6,965 bases of DNA from an uncultured Neisseria sp. (GCA_927911515.1 CAKMQH010000287.1:1-6965), one strand, 5' to 3'; positions 1-6,799 are shown, counted from the first letter of the stretch. Numbers and translations: made by a program. The notes: generated by a model from the letters alone, not told the origin.

Positions 1-66
1 GATTCAAGCCCCTCATCCCCATTTCAGCCTATAAAACGGGTTGGGATACCATCTATCACTCAGCTA

Positions 67-173
67 TATAGTGGATTAAATTTAAATCAGGACAAGGCGA
101 CGAAGCCGCAGACAGTACAGATAGTACGGCAAGGCGAGGCAACGCCGTACTGGTTTAAAGTTAATCCACTATA
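67..173. repeat. Correia repeat enclosed element (CREE), short 107-bp form
   Basis: The element is bounded by TATAGTGGATTAA (67-79) and its reverse complement TTAATCCACTATA (161-173). The inverted repeats extend to about 20 bp (67-86 against 154-173) with one mismatch. The interior carries the familiar GACAAGGCGACGAAGCCGC and GACAGTACAGATAGTACGG blocks and then AAGGCGAGGCAACGCCGTAC. Compared with the element at the right edge of the window, it lacks about 50 internal bases between GTACGG and AAGGCGAGG, which defines the common internally deleted class. CREEs are non-autonomous, MITE-like Neisseria repeats that insert at TA and can fold into a long hairpin in RNA. It sits 63 bp upstream of the peptidase start and in the same orientation as the other copy. 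Confidence 0.94.
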
Positions 174-195
174 CAAGTCCCGCCCCGCTTCACGG

Positions 196-201
196 TATAA
201 T
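196..201 (+). promoter_or_regulatory. Candidate -10 box upstream of the ypfJ-like gene
   Basis: A perfect TATAAT lies 35 bp before the ATG and 22 bp after the end of the CREE. At a 17-18 bp spacing the -35 region falls on the CREE border (around 172-178, sequence ACAAGT or TACAAG), which is a poor match to TTGACA. The promoter therefore either leans on its -10 box or takes its upstream half from the inserted element. An AAGGA ribosome binding site at 223-227, nine bases before the ATG, completes the start region. This is inferred from sequence only. Confidence 0.5.
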
Positions 202-236
202 CAGCCCATATCACTTCACAACAAGGAACACACAAG

Positions 237-1075
237 ATGGATTGGAAAGGACGCGAACAGAGTCAAAACGTAGAAGACCGACGCGGCAGCAGCGGTGGAG
301 GCGGCGGCGGTAAAACGCCCGGCATCCTCGGCATCATCGTCGTTTTGATCGGCGCTTATTACGGTGTCGATTTGAGCGGCTTGGTCGGCACGCCTTCCAT
401 GGGTCCAGGTTCGACCCAAACTTCCCAGCTCAAGCCTCAGGAAGAAGCCGAGTTGAACGAACTTGCCCGCGTCGTCCTCGCCGATACGGAAAAAGCTTGG
501 GGCAGCTATTTCAAACAAAATGGTCAAGCCTACACCCCGACCACGCTGGTGTTATACAACGGCGGTACATCCACCGCCTGCGCATGGGGCAATCGGCGAT
601 GGGTCCGTTTTACTGCCCGGGCGACCAAAAAGTCTATCTCGACTTAGACTTTTATAGAGATATGCAGACCAAACTCAATTCCGCCAGCGATGCCGCGTTC
701 GCCTACGTCATTGCACACGAAGTCGGACACCACGTCCAAAACCTGCTCGGCATCCTGCCCAAAGTCCACAGAATGCAGCAGCAGGTCGGCAAAAAAGAAG
801 CCAACGCCCTTTCCGTCAAGCTCGAATTGCAGGCGGACTGCTTCGCTGGCATTTGGGGGCATTACGCCGTCAACAATAATATCTTCAAAGCCGAAGACAT
901 CCCCAAAGCCATGCTTGCCGCCGAATCCGTCGGCGACGACCGCCTGCAGAAAGAGGGGCAGGGCTACGTCGTTCCCGACAGCTTTACACACGGTTCGTCC
1001 GAACAGCGCATGGCATGGCTCAAACGCGGTTTGGACAGCGGCGACATCAACCAATGCAACACTTTTGGTAACTGA
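237..1075 (+). pseudogene. ypfJ: YpfJ-family neutral zinc metallopeptidase, frameshifted as written
   Basis: This is a membrane-anchored putative zinc peptidase of the YpfJ family (Pfam Zn_peptidase, PF04228) whose substrate is unknown. The N-terminal part (codons 1-115, 237-581) has a charged start, a glycine run at residues 20-25 and one hydrophobic segment at about 29-44. The C-terminal part continues in another frame from 584. It carries the HEVGH zinc motif at 716-730 (H161, E162, H165 in rebuilt numbering), ELQAD at 197-201 as the likely third-ligand region, and the family ending around SSEQRMAWLKRG. Restoring one G near 582, so that TGCGCATG becomes TGC GGC ATG, gives a continuous 279-aa protein, close to the roughly 287 aa of E. 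coli YpfJ. The start is supported by AAGGA at 223-227. As written, translation stops at 647 before the catalytic motif is reached. Everything downstream is undamaged, so a sequence error is as likely as a real null allele. The family call is secure; the function is not known. Confidence 0.9.
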
Positions 1076-1111
1076 TTGAAACCGCAGTAAATGTTATTTG
1101 ATGTAACCCCC

Positions 1112-1142
1112 AAAGGTCTCTGAAAGCCTTCAGACGACCTTT
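1112..1142 (+). terminator. DUS-based hairpin terminator after the ypfJ-like gene
   Basis: The left arm AAAGGTCTCTGAA (1112-1124) pairs with TTCAGACGACCTTT (1129-1142) across a 4-base AGCC loop, leaving one bulged C in the right arm. The T tract is short (TTT), so termination may be leaky. The hairpin lies 37 bases after the stop codon. Confidence 0.6.
1129..1140 (-). other. DNA uptake sequence, AG-mucDUS form
   Basis: TTCAGACGACCT is the exact reverse complement of AGGTCGTCTGAA, the uptake-signal variant of N. mucosa-type species. It forms the right arm of the terminator hairpin. Neisseria type IV pili bind DUS through ComP during transformation. Confidence 0.85.
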
Positions 1143-1147
1143 GCCTA

Positions 1148-1156
1148 TGTTAGAAT
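1148..1156 (+). promoter_or_regulatory. Candidate extended -10 promoter of pgm
   Basis: TG-T-TAGAAT is a TGN extended -10 element with one mismatch to TATAAT. The best -35 match is TTCAGA at 1129-1134 (4 of 6, spacer 16), which lies inside the DUS arm of the preceding terminator. Transcription would start about 30 bases before the pgm ATG. An AAGGA ribosome binding site is at 1183-1187, six bases before that ATG. Confidence 0.45.
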
Positions 1157-1193
1157 AAGCCCGTTTTCCATTCACAATCACAAAGGAACCATC

Positions 1194-2575
1194 ATGCAAA
1201 TATTGCCCGCGACATCTTCAAAGCCTACGACATCCGAGGCATTGTCGGCAAAACCCTGACCAATGAAGCCGCCTACCTTATCGGCAAAGCCATCGCCACC
1301 AGAGCCGCCGAAAAAGGCATCACCCGCATCGCACTCGGACGCGACGGACGCTTGAGCGGTCCCGAATTGATGGAACACATCCAGCGCGGCTTTACCGACA
1401 GCGGCATCGACGTCCTCAATGTCGGCATGGTCGCCACCCCCATGCTTTATTTCGCCGCCATCAACGAATGCGGCGGCAGCGGCGTGATGATTACCGGCAG
1501 CCACAACCCGCCCGATTACAACGGCTTCAAAATGATGCTCGGCGGCGACACCCTCGCAGGTGAAGCCATCCAAGAACTGCTCGACCTGATCGAAGCCGAC
1601 AAACTGGTCGCTTCCGACAAAAAAGGCAGCGTGACTGAAAAAGACATCTCCGGCGAATACCATAACCACATCGTCGGCCACGTCAAACTCAAACGCTCCA
1701 TGAAAATCGCCATCGACGCGGGCAACGGCGTAGGCGGCGCATTCGCAGGCAAACTCTACAAAGGTTTGGGCAACGAAGTAACTGAACTTTTCTGCGAAGT
1801 GGACGGCACTTTCCCCAACCACCATCCCGACCCATCCAAACCGAAAAACCTGCAAGATTTGATTGCCGCGCTGAAAAACAGCGATGCCGAAATCGGCTTG
1901 GCTTTTGACGGCGATGCCGACCGCTTGGGCGTCGTGACCAAAGACGGCAACATCATCTATCCCGACCGCCAGCTCATGCTGTTCGCCCAAGACGTTTTAA
2001 GCCGCAATCCCGGCGCGAAAGTCATCTTCGACGTGAAATCCACCCGCCTGCTGGCTCCGTGGATTAAAGAACACGGCGGCGAACCCGTCATGGAAAAAAC
2101 CGGCCACAGCTTCATCAAGTCCGCCATGAAAAAAACCGGCGCGCTGGTTGCCGGCGAAATGAGCGGACACGTCTTCTTCAAAGAACGCTGGTTCGGCTTC
2201 GACGACGGTCTGTACGCCGGCGCGCGCCTCTTGGAAATCCTGTCCGCCTTCGACAATCCGTCTGAAGTGTTGAACAGCCTGCCGCAAAGCATTTCCACGC
2301 CCGAACTCAACATCGACCTGCCCGAAGGCAGCAACGGCCATCAGGTTATCGACGAACTCGCCGCCAAAGCCAAATTCGAAGGCGCGACCGAAATCATCAC
2401 CATCGACGGCCTGCGCGTAGAGTTCCCAGACGGCTTCGGTCTGATGCGCGCCTCCAATACCACGCCGATTTTGGTGTTGCGCTTCGAGGCGGATTCTGAC
2501 GAAGCCATCGAGTGGATTCAAAATCAGTTTAAAGCCGTCATCGAAAGCAATCCCGCGCTGAAATGGCCGCTGTAA
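1194..2575 (+). CDS. pgm: Phosphoglucomutase/phosphomannomutase; start codon out of frame by one base
   Basis: This cytoplasmic alpha-D-phosphohexomutase interconverts glucose-1-P and glucose-6-P (and the mannose phosphates). It supplies UDP-glucose for lipooligosaccharide and links glucan turnover to glycolysis. The four family loops are all present in rebuilt numbering: the phosphoserine loop TGSHNP with Ser103 at 1499-1501; the metal loop DGDADR at 239-244; the sugar loop GEMSGH with E322 and S324; and the phosphate loop RASNTT starting at R419. AAGGA at 1183-1187 points to ATG 1194, but the reading frame after it begins GCA at 1196. One G is missing from an original ATGGCAAAT. With it restored the protein is 460 aa, the usual length of neisserial Pgm, starting MANIARDIFKAYDIRG. 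As written, the first in-frame ATG is at 1352 and would lose about 53 residues. No in-frame ATG, GTG or TTG lies between the upstream stop at 1151 and the first conserved residues. Sequence error is the likeliest cause. The stop is at 2573-2575 and a terminator follows. Confidence 0.93.
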
Positions 2576-2596
2576 ATTATTGAGACTTTAAAGCTC

Positions 2597-2642
2597 AAAA
2601 GGTCTCTGAAAATGAGTATTGCACGTTTTCAGACGACCTTTT
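2597..2642 (+). terminator. DUS-based hairpin terminator after pgm
   Basis: The left arm AAAAGGTCTCTGAAAA (2597-2612) pairs with TTTTCAGACGACCTTTT (2626-2642) across a 13-base loop. As in the terminator at 1112, one base in the right arm is bulged because the left arm reads GGTCTCTGAA and not GGTCGTCTGAA. The right arm ends in a four-T run. It lies 21 bases after the pgm stop. Confidence 0.72.
2628..2639 (-). other. DNA uptake sequence, AG-mucDUS form
   Basis: Exact reverse complement of AGGTCGTCTGAA, forming the right arm of the pgm terminator. Confidence 0.85.
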
Positions 2643-2982
2643 GTTTCGATGTTTACGCTCTTTAAACCCAGTCAGGGCAACGCCCTACTTTTCCAAGCCA
2701 ATACGCCCAAACTTCCCCGCCAACGACCTTTGACTTCCATCAAACAAAATTATCTTCTTCAAAATATGCCCGCTTTGTTTTAGCCAAGAAAATAAATGCA
2801 TTCACATCCTCATCAAATACCCAAATATTGCTTATTGAATAAATACACAGCCGACACAACAGCGAATTAATATTTAAAAGTCAAAAAATAGAGCCATTTA
2901 TCTACAAAATAGCCACCCAATATAATATTAAATGCCAACCATACCAACACACCCGACTTTATACGAAAAAATCCACACCGTT

Positions 2983-2994
2983 TTCAGACGACCC
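2983..2994 (-). other. DNA uptake sequence variant, 11 of 12 bases
   Basis: TTCAGACGACCC is the reverse complement of GGGTCGTCTGAA. It keeps the GGTCGTCTGAA core and differs only at the outermost base. It is not part of a visible hairpin. Confidence 0.65.
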
Positions 2995-3059
2995 CATCCC
3001 AATTAAAAGCCTATTTTCCCAACCATTTCAGGCTACTATGCACAAACAGCTTCTTACAG

Positions 3060-3065
3060 TATGAT
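3060..3065 (+). promoter_or_regulatory. Weak candidate -10 box for ams
   Basis: TATGAT lies about 100 bases before the ams start. The best -35 at 17-bp spacing (TATGCA, 3037-3042) matches only three of six bases. It is the most promoter-like spot between the A/T-rich core and the gene, but the support is thin. Confidence 0.25.
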
Positions 3066-3085
3066 GGACTTTTCGATTTTGCCTT

Positions 3086-3130
3086 AAGCCTGCATGAGTT
3101 TCCGCAGCGCAGGCAGCAGGAATCAGGCTT
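3086..3130 (+). promoter_or_regulatory. Overlapping inverted repeats in the ams leader
   Basis: AAGCCTGC (3086-3093) can pair in two mutually exclusive ways. GCCTGC at 3088-3093 pairs with GCAGGC at 3109-3114, or AAGCCTG at 3086-3092 pairs with CAGGCTT at 3124-3130. Both stems are 6-7 bp. They lie between the weak promoter candidate and the ribosome binding site. No T run follows either stem, so this is not a standard terminator. A regulatory role is speculative. Confidence 0.25.
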
Positions 3131-3153
3131 CCAAACAAATCCAACCTCAACTC

Positions 3154-3157
3154 GGAG
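3154..3157 (+). promoter_or_regulatory. Ribosome binding site that fixes the ams start
   Basis: GGAG lies eight bases before ATG 3166. The in-frame ATG at 3094, 24 codons upstream, has no comparable motif. Starting at 3166 gives exactly 636 residues, the length of N. polysaccharea amylosucrase, with the N-terminus beginning MLTQTQQV as in that enzyme. Confidence 0.8.
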
Positions 3158-3165
3158 TAAACATT

Positions 3166-5076
3166 ATGTTGACCCAGACCCAACAGGTCGATTTGACCCT
3201 GCATCATCTCAAAGAGCGCGCCTTGGCAGAATATAGCTCCAAACAGCGTGCTACCGTCGAAGCTTCCGAAGACTGGAAACAGTTTGGCAGGCGTTTGAAC
3301 GAGCATTTCCCCAAGCTGATGCACGAGCTGGACAACGTTTACAACGACAACGAAGCCGTCCTGCCCATGCTGGAACAACTGATTGCACAAGCATGGCAAA
3401 GCTATTCCCAACGCGACAAGTCTCTGAAAGCCATCGATGCCGCACGTGAGAGCGATCCCGATTGGATTTTGTCTAATAAACAGGTCGGCGGCGTGTGCTA
3501 TGTCGATTTGTTTGCGGGCGATCTGAAAGGCTTGAAAGCCAAAATCCCTTATTTCCAAGAACTTGGGCTGACCTATCTGCACATGATGCCGCTGTTTAAA
3601 TGCCCTGAAGGCAAAAGCGACGGCGGCTATGCGGTCAGCAGCTACCGCGACGTCAATCCGGCTTTGGGCACGATAGACGATTTGCGCGATGTCATTGCCG
3701 CGCTGCACGAAGCGGGCATTTCCGCCGTCGTCGATTTCATCTTCAACCACACGTCCAACGAACACGAATGGGCGAAAGGCTGCGCCGCCGGCAATCCGCT
3801 TTTCGACAATTTCTACTATATTTTCCCCGACCGCTGGATGCCCGACCAATACGACCGTACCCTGCGCGAAATCTTCCCCGACCAGCATCCGGGCGGCTTC
3901 TCCCAATTAGAAGACGGACGCTGGGTATGGACGACGTTCAATTCCTTCCAATGGGATTTGAATTACAGCAATCCTTGGGTATTCCGCGCCATGGCGGGCG
4001 AAATGATGTTCCTCGCCAATTTGGGCGTTGACATCCTGCGCATGGACGCCGTCGCCTTTATTTGGAAACAAATGGGTACGGATTGCGAAAACCTGCCGCA
4101 AGCCCATGCCTTAATCCGCGCGTTCAACGCCGTCATGCGCATCGCCGCACCTGCCGTGTTCTTCAAATCCGAAGCCATCGTCCACCCCGACCAAGTCGTC
4201 CAATACATCGGGCAAGACGAATGCCAAATCGGCTACAACCCGCTGCAAATGGCATTGCTGTGGAACACCCTCGCCACCCGCGAAGTCAACCTGCTCCACC
4301 AAGCCCTCTCCTACCGCCACAACCTGCCCGACCATACCGCATGGGTCAACTACGTCCGCAGCCACGACGACATCGGCTGGACGTTCGCCGACGAAGACGC
4401 ATCGCAATTCGGCATCCACGGCTACGACCACCGCCAATTCCTCAACCGCTTCTTCGTCAACCATTTCGACGGCAGCTTCGCGCGCGGCGTCCCCTTCCAA
4501 TACAACCCCAACACCGGCGACTGCCGCGTCAGCGGTACTGCCGCCGCCTTGGCAGGTTTGGCGCAACATGACCCACACGCAGTTGACCGCATCAAACTCT
4601 TGTACAGCATCACCCTGAGTACCGGCGGCCTGCCCCTGATTTATCTCGGCGACGAAGTCGGCACACTCAACGACGACGACTGGTCAAGCGACAGCAATAA
4701 GAGCGACGACAGCCGCTGGGCGCACCGTCCGCGTTACAACGCCGAGTTGTACGAACAACGCCACGACCCGTCAACCGCGGCAGGACAAATCTATCAAGGC
4801 CTGCGCCACATGATAGACATCCGCCAAAACAACCCGCGTTTGAACGGCGGCCGTCTGGTGACCTTCAATACCAACAACAAACACATCATCGGCTACATCC
4901 GCAACAACGCACTTTTGGCGTTCGGCAACTTCAGCGAACACCCTCAAACCATCAGCGCACACACCCTGCAAGCCATGCCTGCCCGCGCCAAAGACCTCAT
5001 CAGCGGCGAAACCGTGACATTGAATCAGGATTTGGTGCTGCGTCCCTACCAAGTGATGTGGCTCGAAATCGCCTGA
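3166..5076 (+). CDS. ams: Amylosucrase (EC 2.4.1.4), intact, 636 aa
   Basis: This glycoside hydrolase family 13 transglucosidase transfers glucose from sucrose to a growing alpha-1,4-glucan and releases fructose, without needing a nucleotide sugar. The order is a helical N-terminal domain (about residues 1-100, with SEDWKQFGRR), a (beta/alpha)8 catalytic barrel with inserted B and B' loops, and a C-terminal beta domain ending QVMWLEIA. The catalytic set is complete: nucleophile D294 in LRMDAVAF, acid/base E336 in FKSEAIVH, and D401 in SHDDIGW. H195 (IFNHTSNE), R292, H400, and the sucrose-pocket pair D152 and R517 are also present. These sit exactly eight residues above the published crystal-structure numbers (286, 328, 393, 187, 284, 392, 144, 509), which is the known offset for the 636-aa N. 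polysaccharea protein. There is no signal peptide, so a cytoplasmic location is expected. The gene stands alone between terminators and is the only one of the four with no frame damage. The likely product is intracellular glycogen-like glucan, so sucrose uptake must be encoded elsewhere. Confidence 0.97.
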   Translation: MLTQTQQVDLTLHHLKERALAEYSSKQRATVEASEDWKQFGRRLNEHFPKLMHELDNVYNDNEAVLPMLEQLIAQAWQSYSQRDKSLKAIDAARESDPDWILSNKQVGGVCYVDLFAGDLKGLKAKIPYFQELGLTYLHMMPLFKCPEGKSDGGYAVSSYRDVNPALGTIDDLRDVIAALHEAGISAVVDFIFNHTSNEHEWAKGCAAGNPLFDNFYYIFPDRWMPDQYDRTLREIFPDQHPGGFSQLEDGRWVWTTFNSFQWDLNYSNPWVFRAMAGEMMFLANLGVDILRMDAVAFIWKQMGTDCENLPQAHALIRAFNAVMRIAAPAVFFKSEAIVHPDQVVQYIGQDECQIGYNPLQMALLWNTLATREVNLLHQALSYRHNLPDHTAWVNYVRSHDDIGWTFADEDASQFGIHGYDHRQFLNRFFVNHFDGSFARGVPFQYNPNTGDCRVSGTAAALAGLAQHDPHAVDRIKLLYSITLSTGGLPLIYLGDEVGTLNDDDWSSDSNKSDDSRWAHRPRYNAELYEQRHDPSTAAGQIYQGLRHMIDIRQNNPRLNGGRLVTFNTNNKHIIGYIRNNALLAFGNFSEHPQTISAHTLQAMPARAKDLISGETVTLNQDLVLRPYQVMWLEIA

Positions 5077-5101
5077 TGATTGAAGCAGCTTAAAAACGCA
5101 A

Positions 5102-5113
5102 AGGCCGTCTGAA
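5102..5113 (+). other. DNA uptake sequence, AG-DUS form
   Basis: AGGCCGTCTGAA, the only exact GCCGTCTGAA-core uptake sequence in the window. It forms the left arm of the ams terminator opposite an AG-mucDUS, so two uptake dialects face each other in one hairpin. Confidence 0.85.
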
Positions 5114-5130
5114 AACCGGTATTTTCCGTT

Positions 5131-5142
5131 TTCAGACGACCT
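5131..5142 (-). other. DNA uptake sequence, AG-mucDUS form
   Basis: Exact reverse complement of AGGTCGTCTGAA, forming the right arm of the ams terminator. Confidence 0.85.
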
Positions 5143-5304
5143 TTTTTGACAAAATAAATGTTCCATACACAACCTGCCCGCCGCCTTTCCCCACAGGTGC
5201 AAACCGCTCGTTTCTTCATCTTCAAGCCAACAAATCTGTCAAAAATCCATTCATTCAGCTGCCATTCTGTTCACATCGCCAAAACCTGAAAGAGCAAGCC
5301 GCCT

Positions 5305-5316
5305 TTCAGACGACCT
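5305..5316 (-). other. DNA uptake sequence, AG-mucDUS form
   Basis: Exact reverse complement of AGGTCGTCTGAA, standing alone 28 bases before the transporter start and not in a hairpin. Confidence 0.85.
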
Positions 5317-5330
5317 CCTGCCAAATCAGT

Positions 5331-5336
5331 TACAAT
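5331..5336 (+). promoter_or_regulatory. Candidate -10 box immediately before the transporter gene
   Basis: TACAAT differs from TATAAT at one base and ends eight bases before ATG 5345. With the usual spacing, transcription would begin within a few bases of the ATG. No -35 hexamer is convincing; the region at 17 bp lies in the DUS. Confidence 0.35.
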
Positions 5337-5344
5337 TCAACCCT

Positions 5345-6764
5345 ATGAACACAACCGAATCAAACGTTTCGGAAACGCCGCCCGTCCGCCCTTCACGCTG
5401 GCTGCCCCTGCTGCTGGCGATTGCGATTTTCATGCAGATGCTGGACGCGACGATTCTGAACACCGCCCTGCCCGAAATCGCCAAAGATTTCCAAGTATCG
5501 CCGCTCAATATGCAGCTGGCGGCGATTTCCTATACGCTGACCGTCGCCCTGCTGATTCCTTTAAGCGGCTATTTGGTGGACAGGTTCGGCACTAAAAAAC
5601 GTATTTTTCGGCTCGGTCGGCATTTTTATGCTCGGTTCGGCATTGTGTGCAGCGGCAACCAATCTGCCCATGCTGGTGATGGCGCGGGTGATTCAGGGCA
5701 TAGGCGGGTCGATGTTGGTACCCGTGCCGCGCCTGACGATTTTGCGCGTGTACGACAAATCCCAACTCTTAAACGCCATCAATTATGCCGTGATGCCCGC
5801 GCTGATCGGTCCGATATTCGGTCCTTTGGTCGGCGGCTATTTGGTCGAATACGCATCTTGGCATTGGATTTTCCTGCTGAACCTGCCCATAGGGTTGCTC
5901 GGCGTCTTGCTGGGCTGGCGGATTATGCCCGATGTCAAAGGCGAGAATACCGCGCTGGACTTGAGCGGCTACCTGACTTTCGCTTCGGCGGCATGTCTCT
6001 TAATGTTGGCGGTGGAAATGGTGTCCCACTCTGGCGCGGTTTGGTTTTCGCTCTTACTCGCACTCGGCGGTACGGCATTCGCCCTGCTCTACTACCGCCA
6101 CATGAAAACCGCCGCCAACCCGATTTACGCGGCGGATTTGTTCCAAGTCCGCACCTTCCGGCTGGGTCTGACAGGCAATCTGTTCAGCCGGCTCGGCATC
6201 AGTTCCATCCCCTTTTTGCTGCCGCTATTGTTTCAAGTCGCTTTCGGCTTTGCCGCCAGCGTATCCGGCTGGCTGGTCGCACCCGTCGCTTTCGCATCGC
6301 TTGCCGTCAAACCGCTCATCAAACCCCTGATGTCGCGCTTCGGCTACCGCAGCGTGTTGATTTGGAACACACGCCTCCTTGCCATATTGATTATGCTGCT
6401 TGCCCTACCCGACGCGGACACGTCCTTAAGCGTATGGATTGTCCTGCTGCTCCTGATTGGTACCTGCAACTCCATCCAGTTCTCCGCCATGAACACCCTG
6501 ACCATCGCCGACCTGCGCGCGCACCAAACCGGCAGCGGCAACAGCCTGATGGCAGTCAACCAACAACTCGCCATCAGCCTCGGCATTGCGCTCGGCGCGC
6601 TTATCCTGCAAAACTGGTCGCAAAGCAGCTTCACCGCAGGCAACCTCCACCTTTCATTCCGCCTTACCCTCCTTTCCATCGGCTTGATTACACTCATCTC
6701 CAGCATCATATTCAGCCGCCTGCACATTTCCGACGGACGCAACCTAACGACTTCAAAAAAATAG
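5345..6764 (+). pseudogene. MdtD-like DHA2 family (EmrB/QacA type) MFS exporter, frameshifted as written
   Basis: This is an inner-membrane, proton-driven major facilitator of the drug:H+ antiporter-2 group, resembling E. coli MdtD along its length as far as I can recall that sequence. TM1 spans about residues 19-42 and ends in the DHA2 signature LDATILNTALP (33-43). Motif A GYLVDRFG is at 75-82. RVIQGIGG (from residue 114) corresponds to motif B. The antiporter motif C is GPIFGPLVGG at 155-164. Further hydrophobic helices follow to the C-terminus. The frame breaks at the A6 run 5594-5599: codons through 5593 read in one frame and those from 5601 in another. Removing one A gives GTKNVFFG, which aligns without gaps to the MdtD segment and yields 472 aa against 471 for MdtD. 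As written, the first frame continues as unrelated arginine-rich sequence. The start is supported by the TM1 position, but no ribosome binding site is visible. The substrate is unknown, and drug export is only a family-level inference. Confidence 0.9.
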
Positions 6765-6799
6765 GTTAAAATGCGAACCGTATAAACATCGAACTTCTT

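Larger units (their letters stand above)
2576..3165. other. 590-bp intergenic region between pgm and ams with an A/T-rich core
   Basis: After the pgm terminator there is no convincing gene. The core 2761-2940 contains 56 G+C in 180 bases (31%), far below the flanking genes. On the minus strand one frame is open from 2880 down to a stop at 2740-2742 (46 codons). It ends with residues such as FDEDVNAFIFLAKTKRAYFEEDNF but has no ATG and no convincing ribosome binding site. A second short hydrophobic minus-strand stretch ends just upstream of it in a different frame. These could be the eroded remains of a transferred gene, or chance. A DUS core follows at 2983, then the ams leader. Confidence 0.6.
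5100..5147 (+). terminator. Strong DUS-based terminator after ams
   Basis: AAAGGCCGTCTGAAAA (5100-5115) pairs with TTTTCAGACGACCTTT (5129-5144) with a single C-A mismatch. An inner CGG (5117-5119) can pair with CCG (5126-5128) around TATTTT. The right arm runs into six Ts (5142-5147). This is the best terminator in the window, 24 bases after the ams stop. Confidence 0.85.

Noticed and set aside
1..270. A + strand frame open from base 1 through the CREE to a stop near 270
   Set aside because: It has no supported start, reads straight through a known repeat element and overlaps the peptidase gene in another frame. CREEs often lack stops in one frame by chance.
2256..2267. CCGTCTGAA inside pgm as an uptake sequence
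   Set aside because: The base before the core is T where the DUS has G, and the outer AG is absent. It is a coding-sequence near match only.
2740..2880. Small minus-strand gene of 46 codons in the pgm-ams gap
   Set aside because: It has no ATG. The internal GTG at 2803-2805 has only a badly spaced GAGG. It is kept as a possible remnant and not annotated as a coding sequence.
3094..3165. Extended N-terminus for amylosucrase from ATG 3094
   Set aside because: There is no ribosome binding site at 3094, while GGAG precedes 3166, and the 3166 start gives the known family length and N-terminus.
3028..3906. Long minus-strand open frame opposite ams, and similar ones opposite pgm
   Set aside because: These are antisense shadows of codon-biased genes. 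Their translations show no recognisable motifs and they overlap well-identified enzymes completely.
5146..5151. Perfect TTGACA just after the ams terminator
   Set aside because: No acceptable -10 box lies 16-18 bp downstream, and the hexamer is made by the terminator T run plus GACA.
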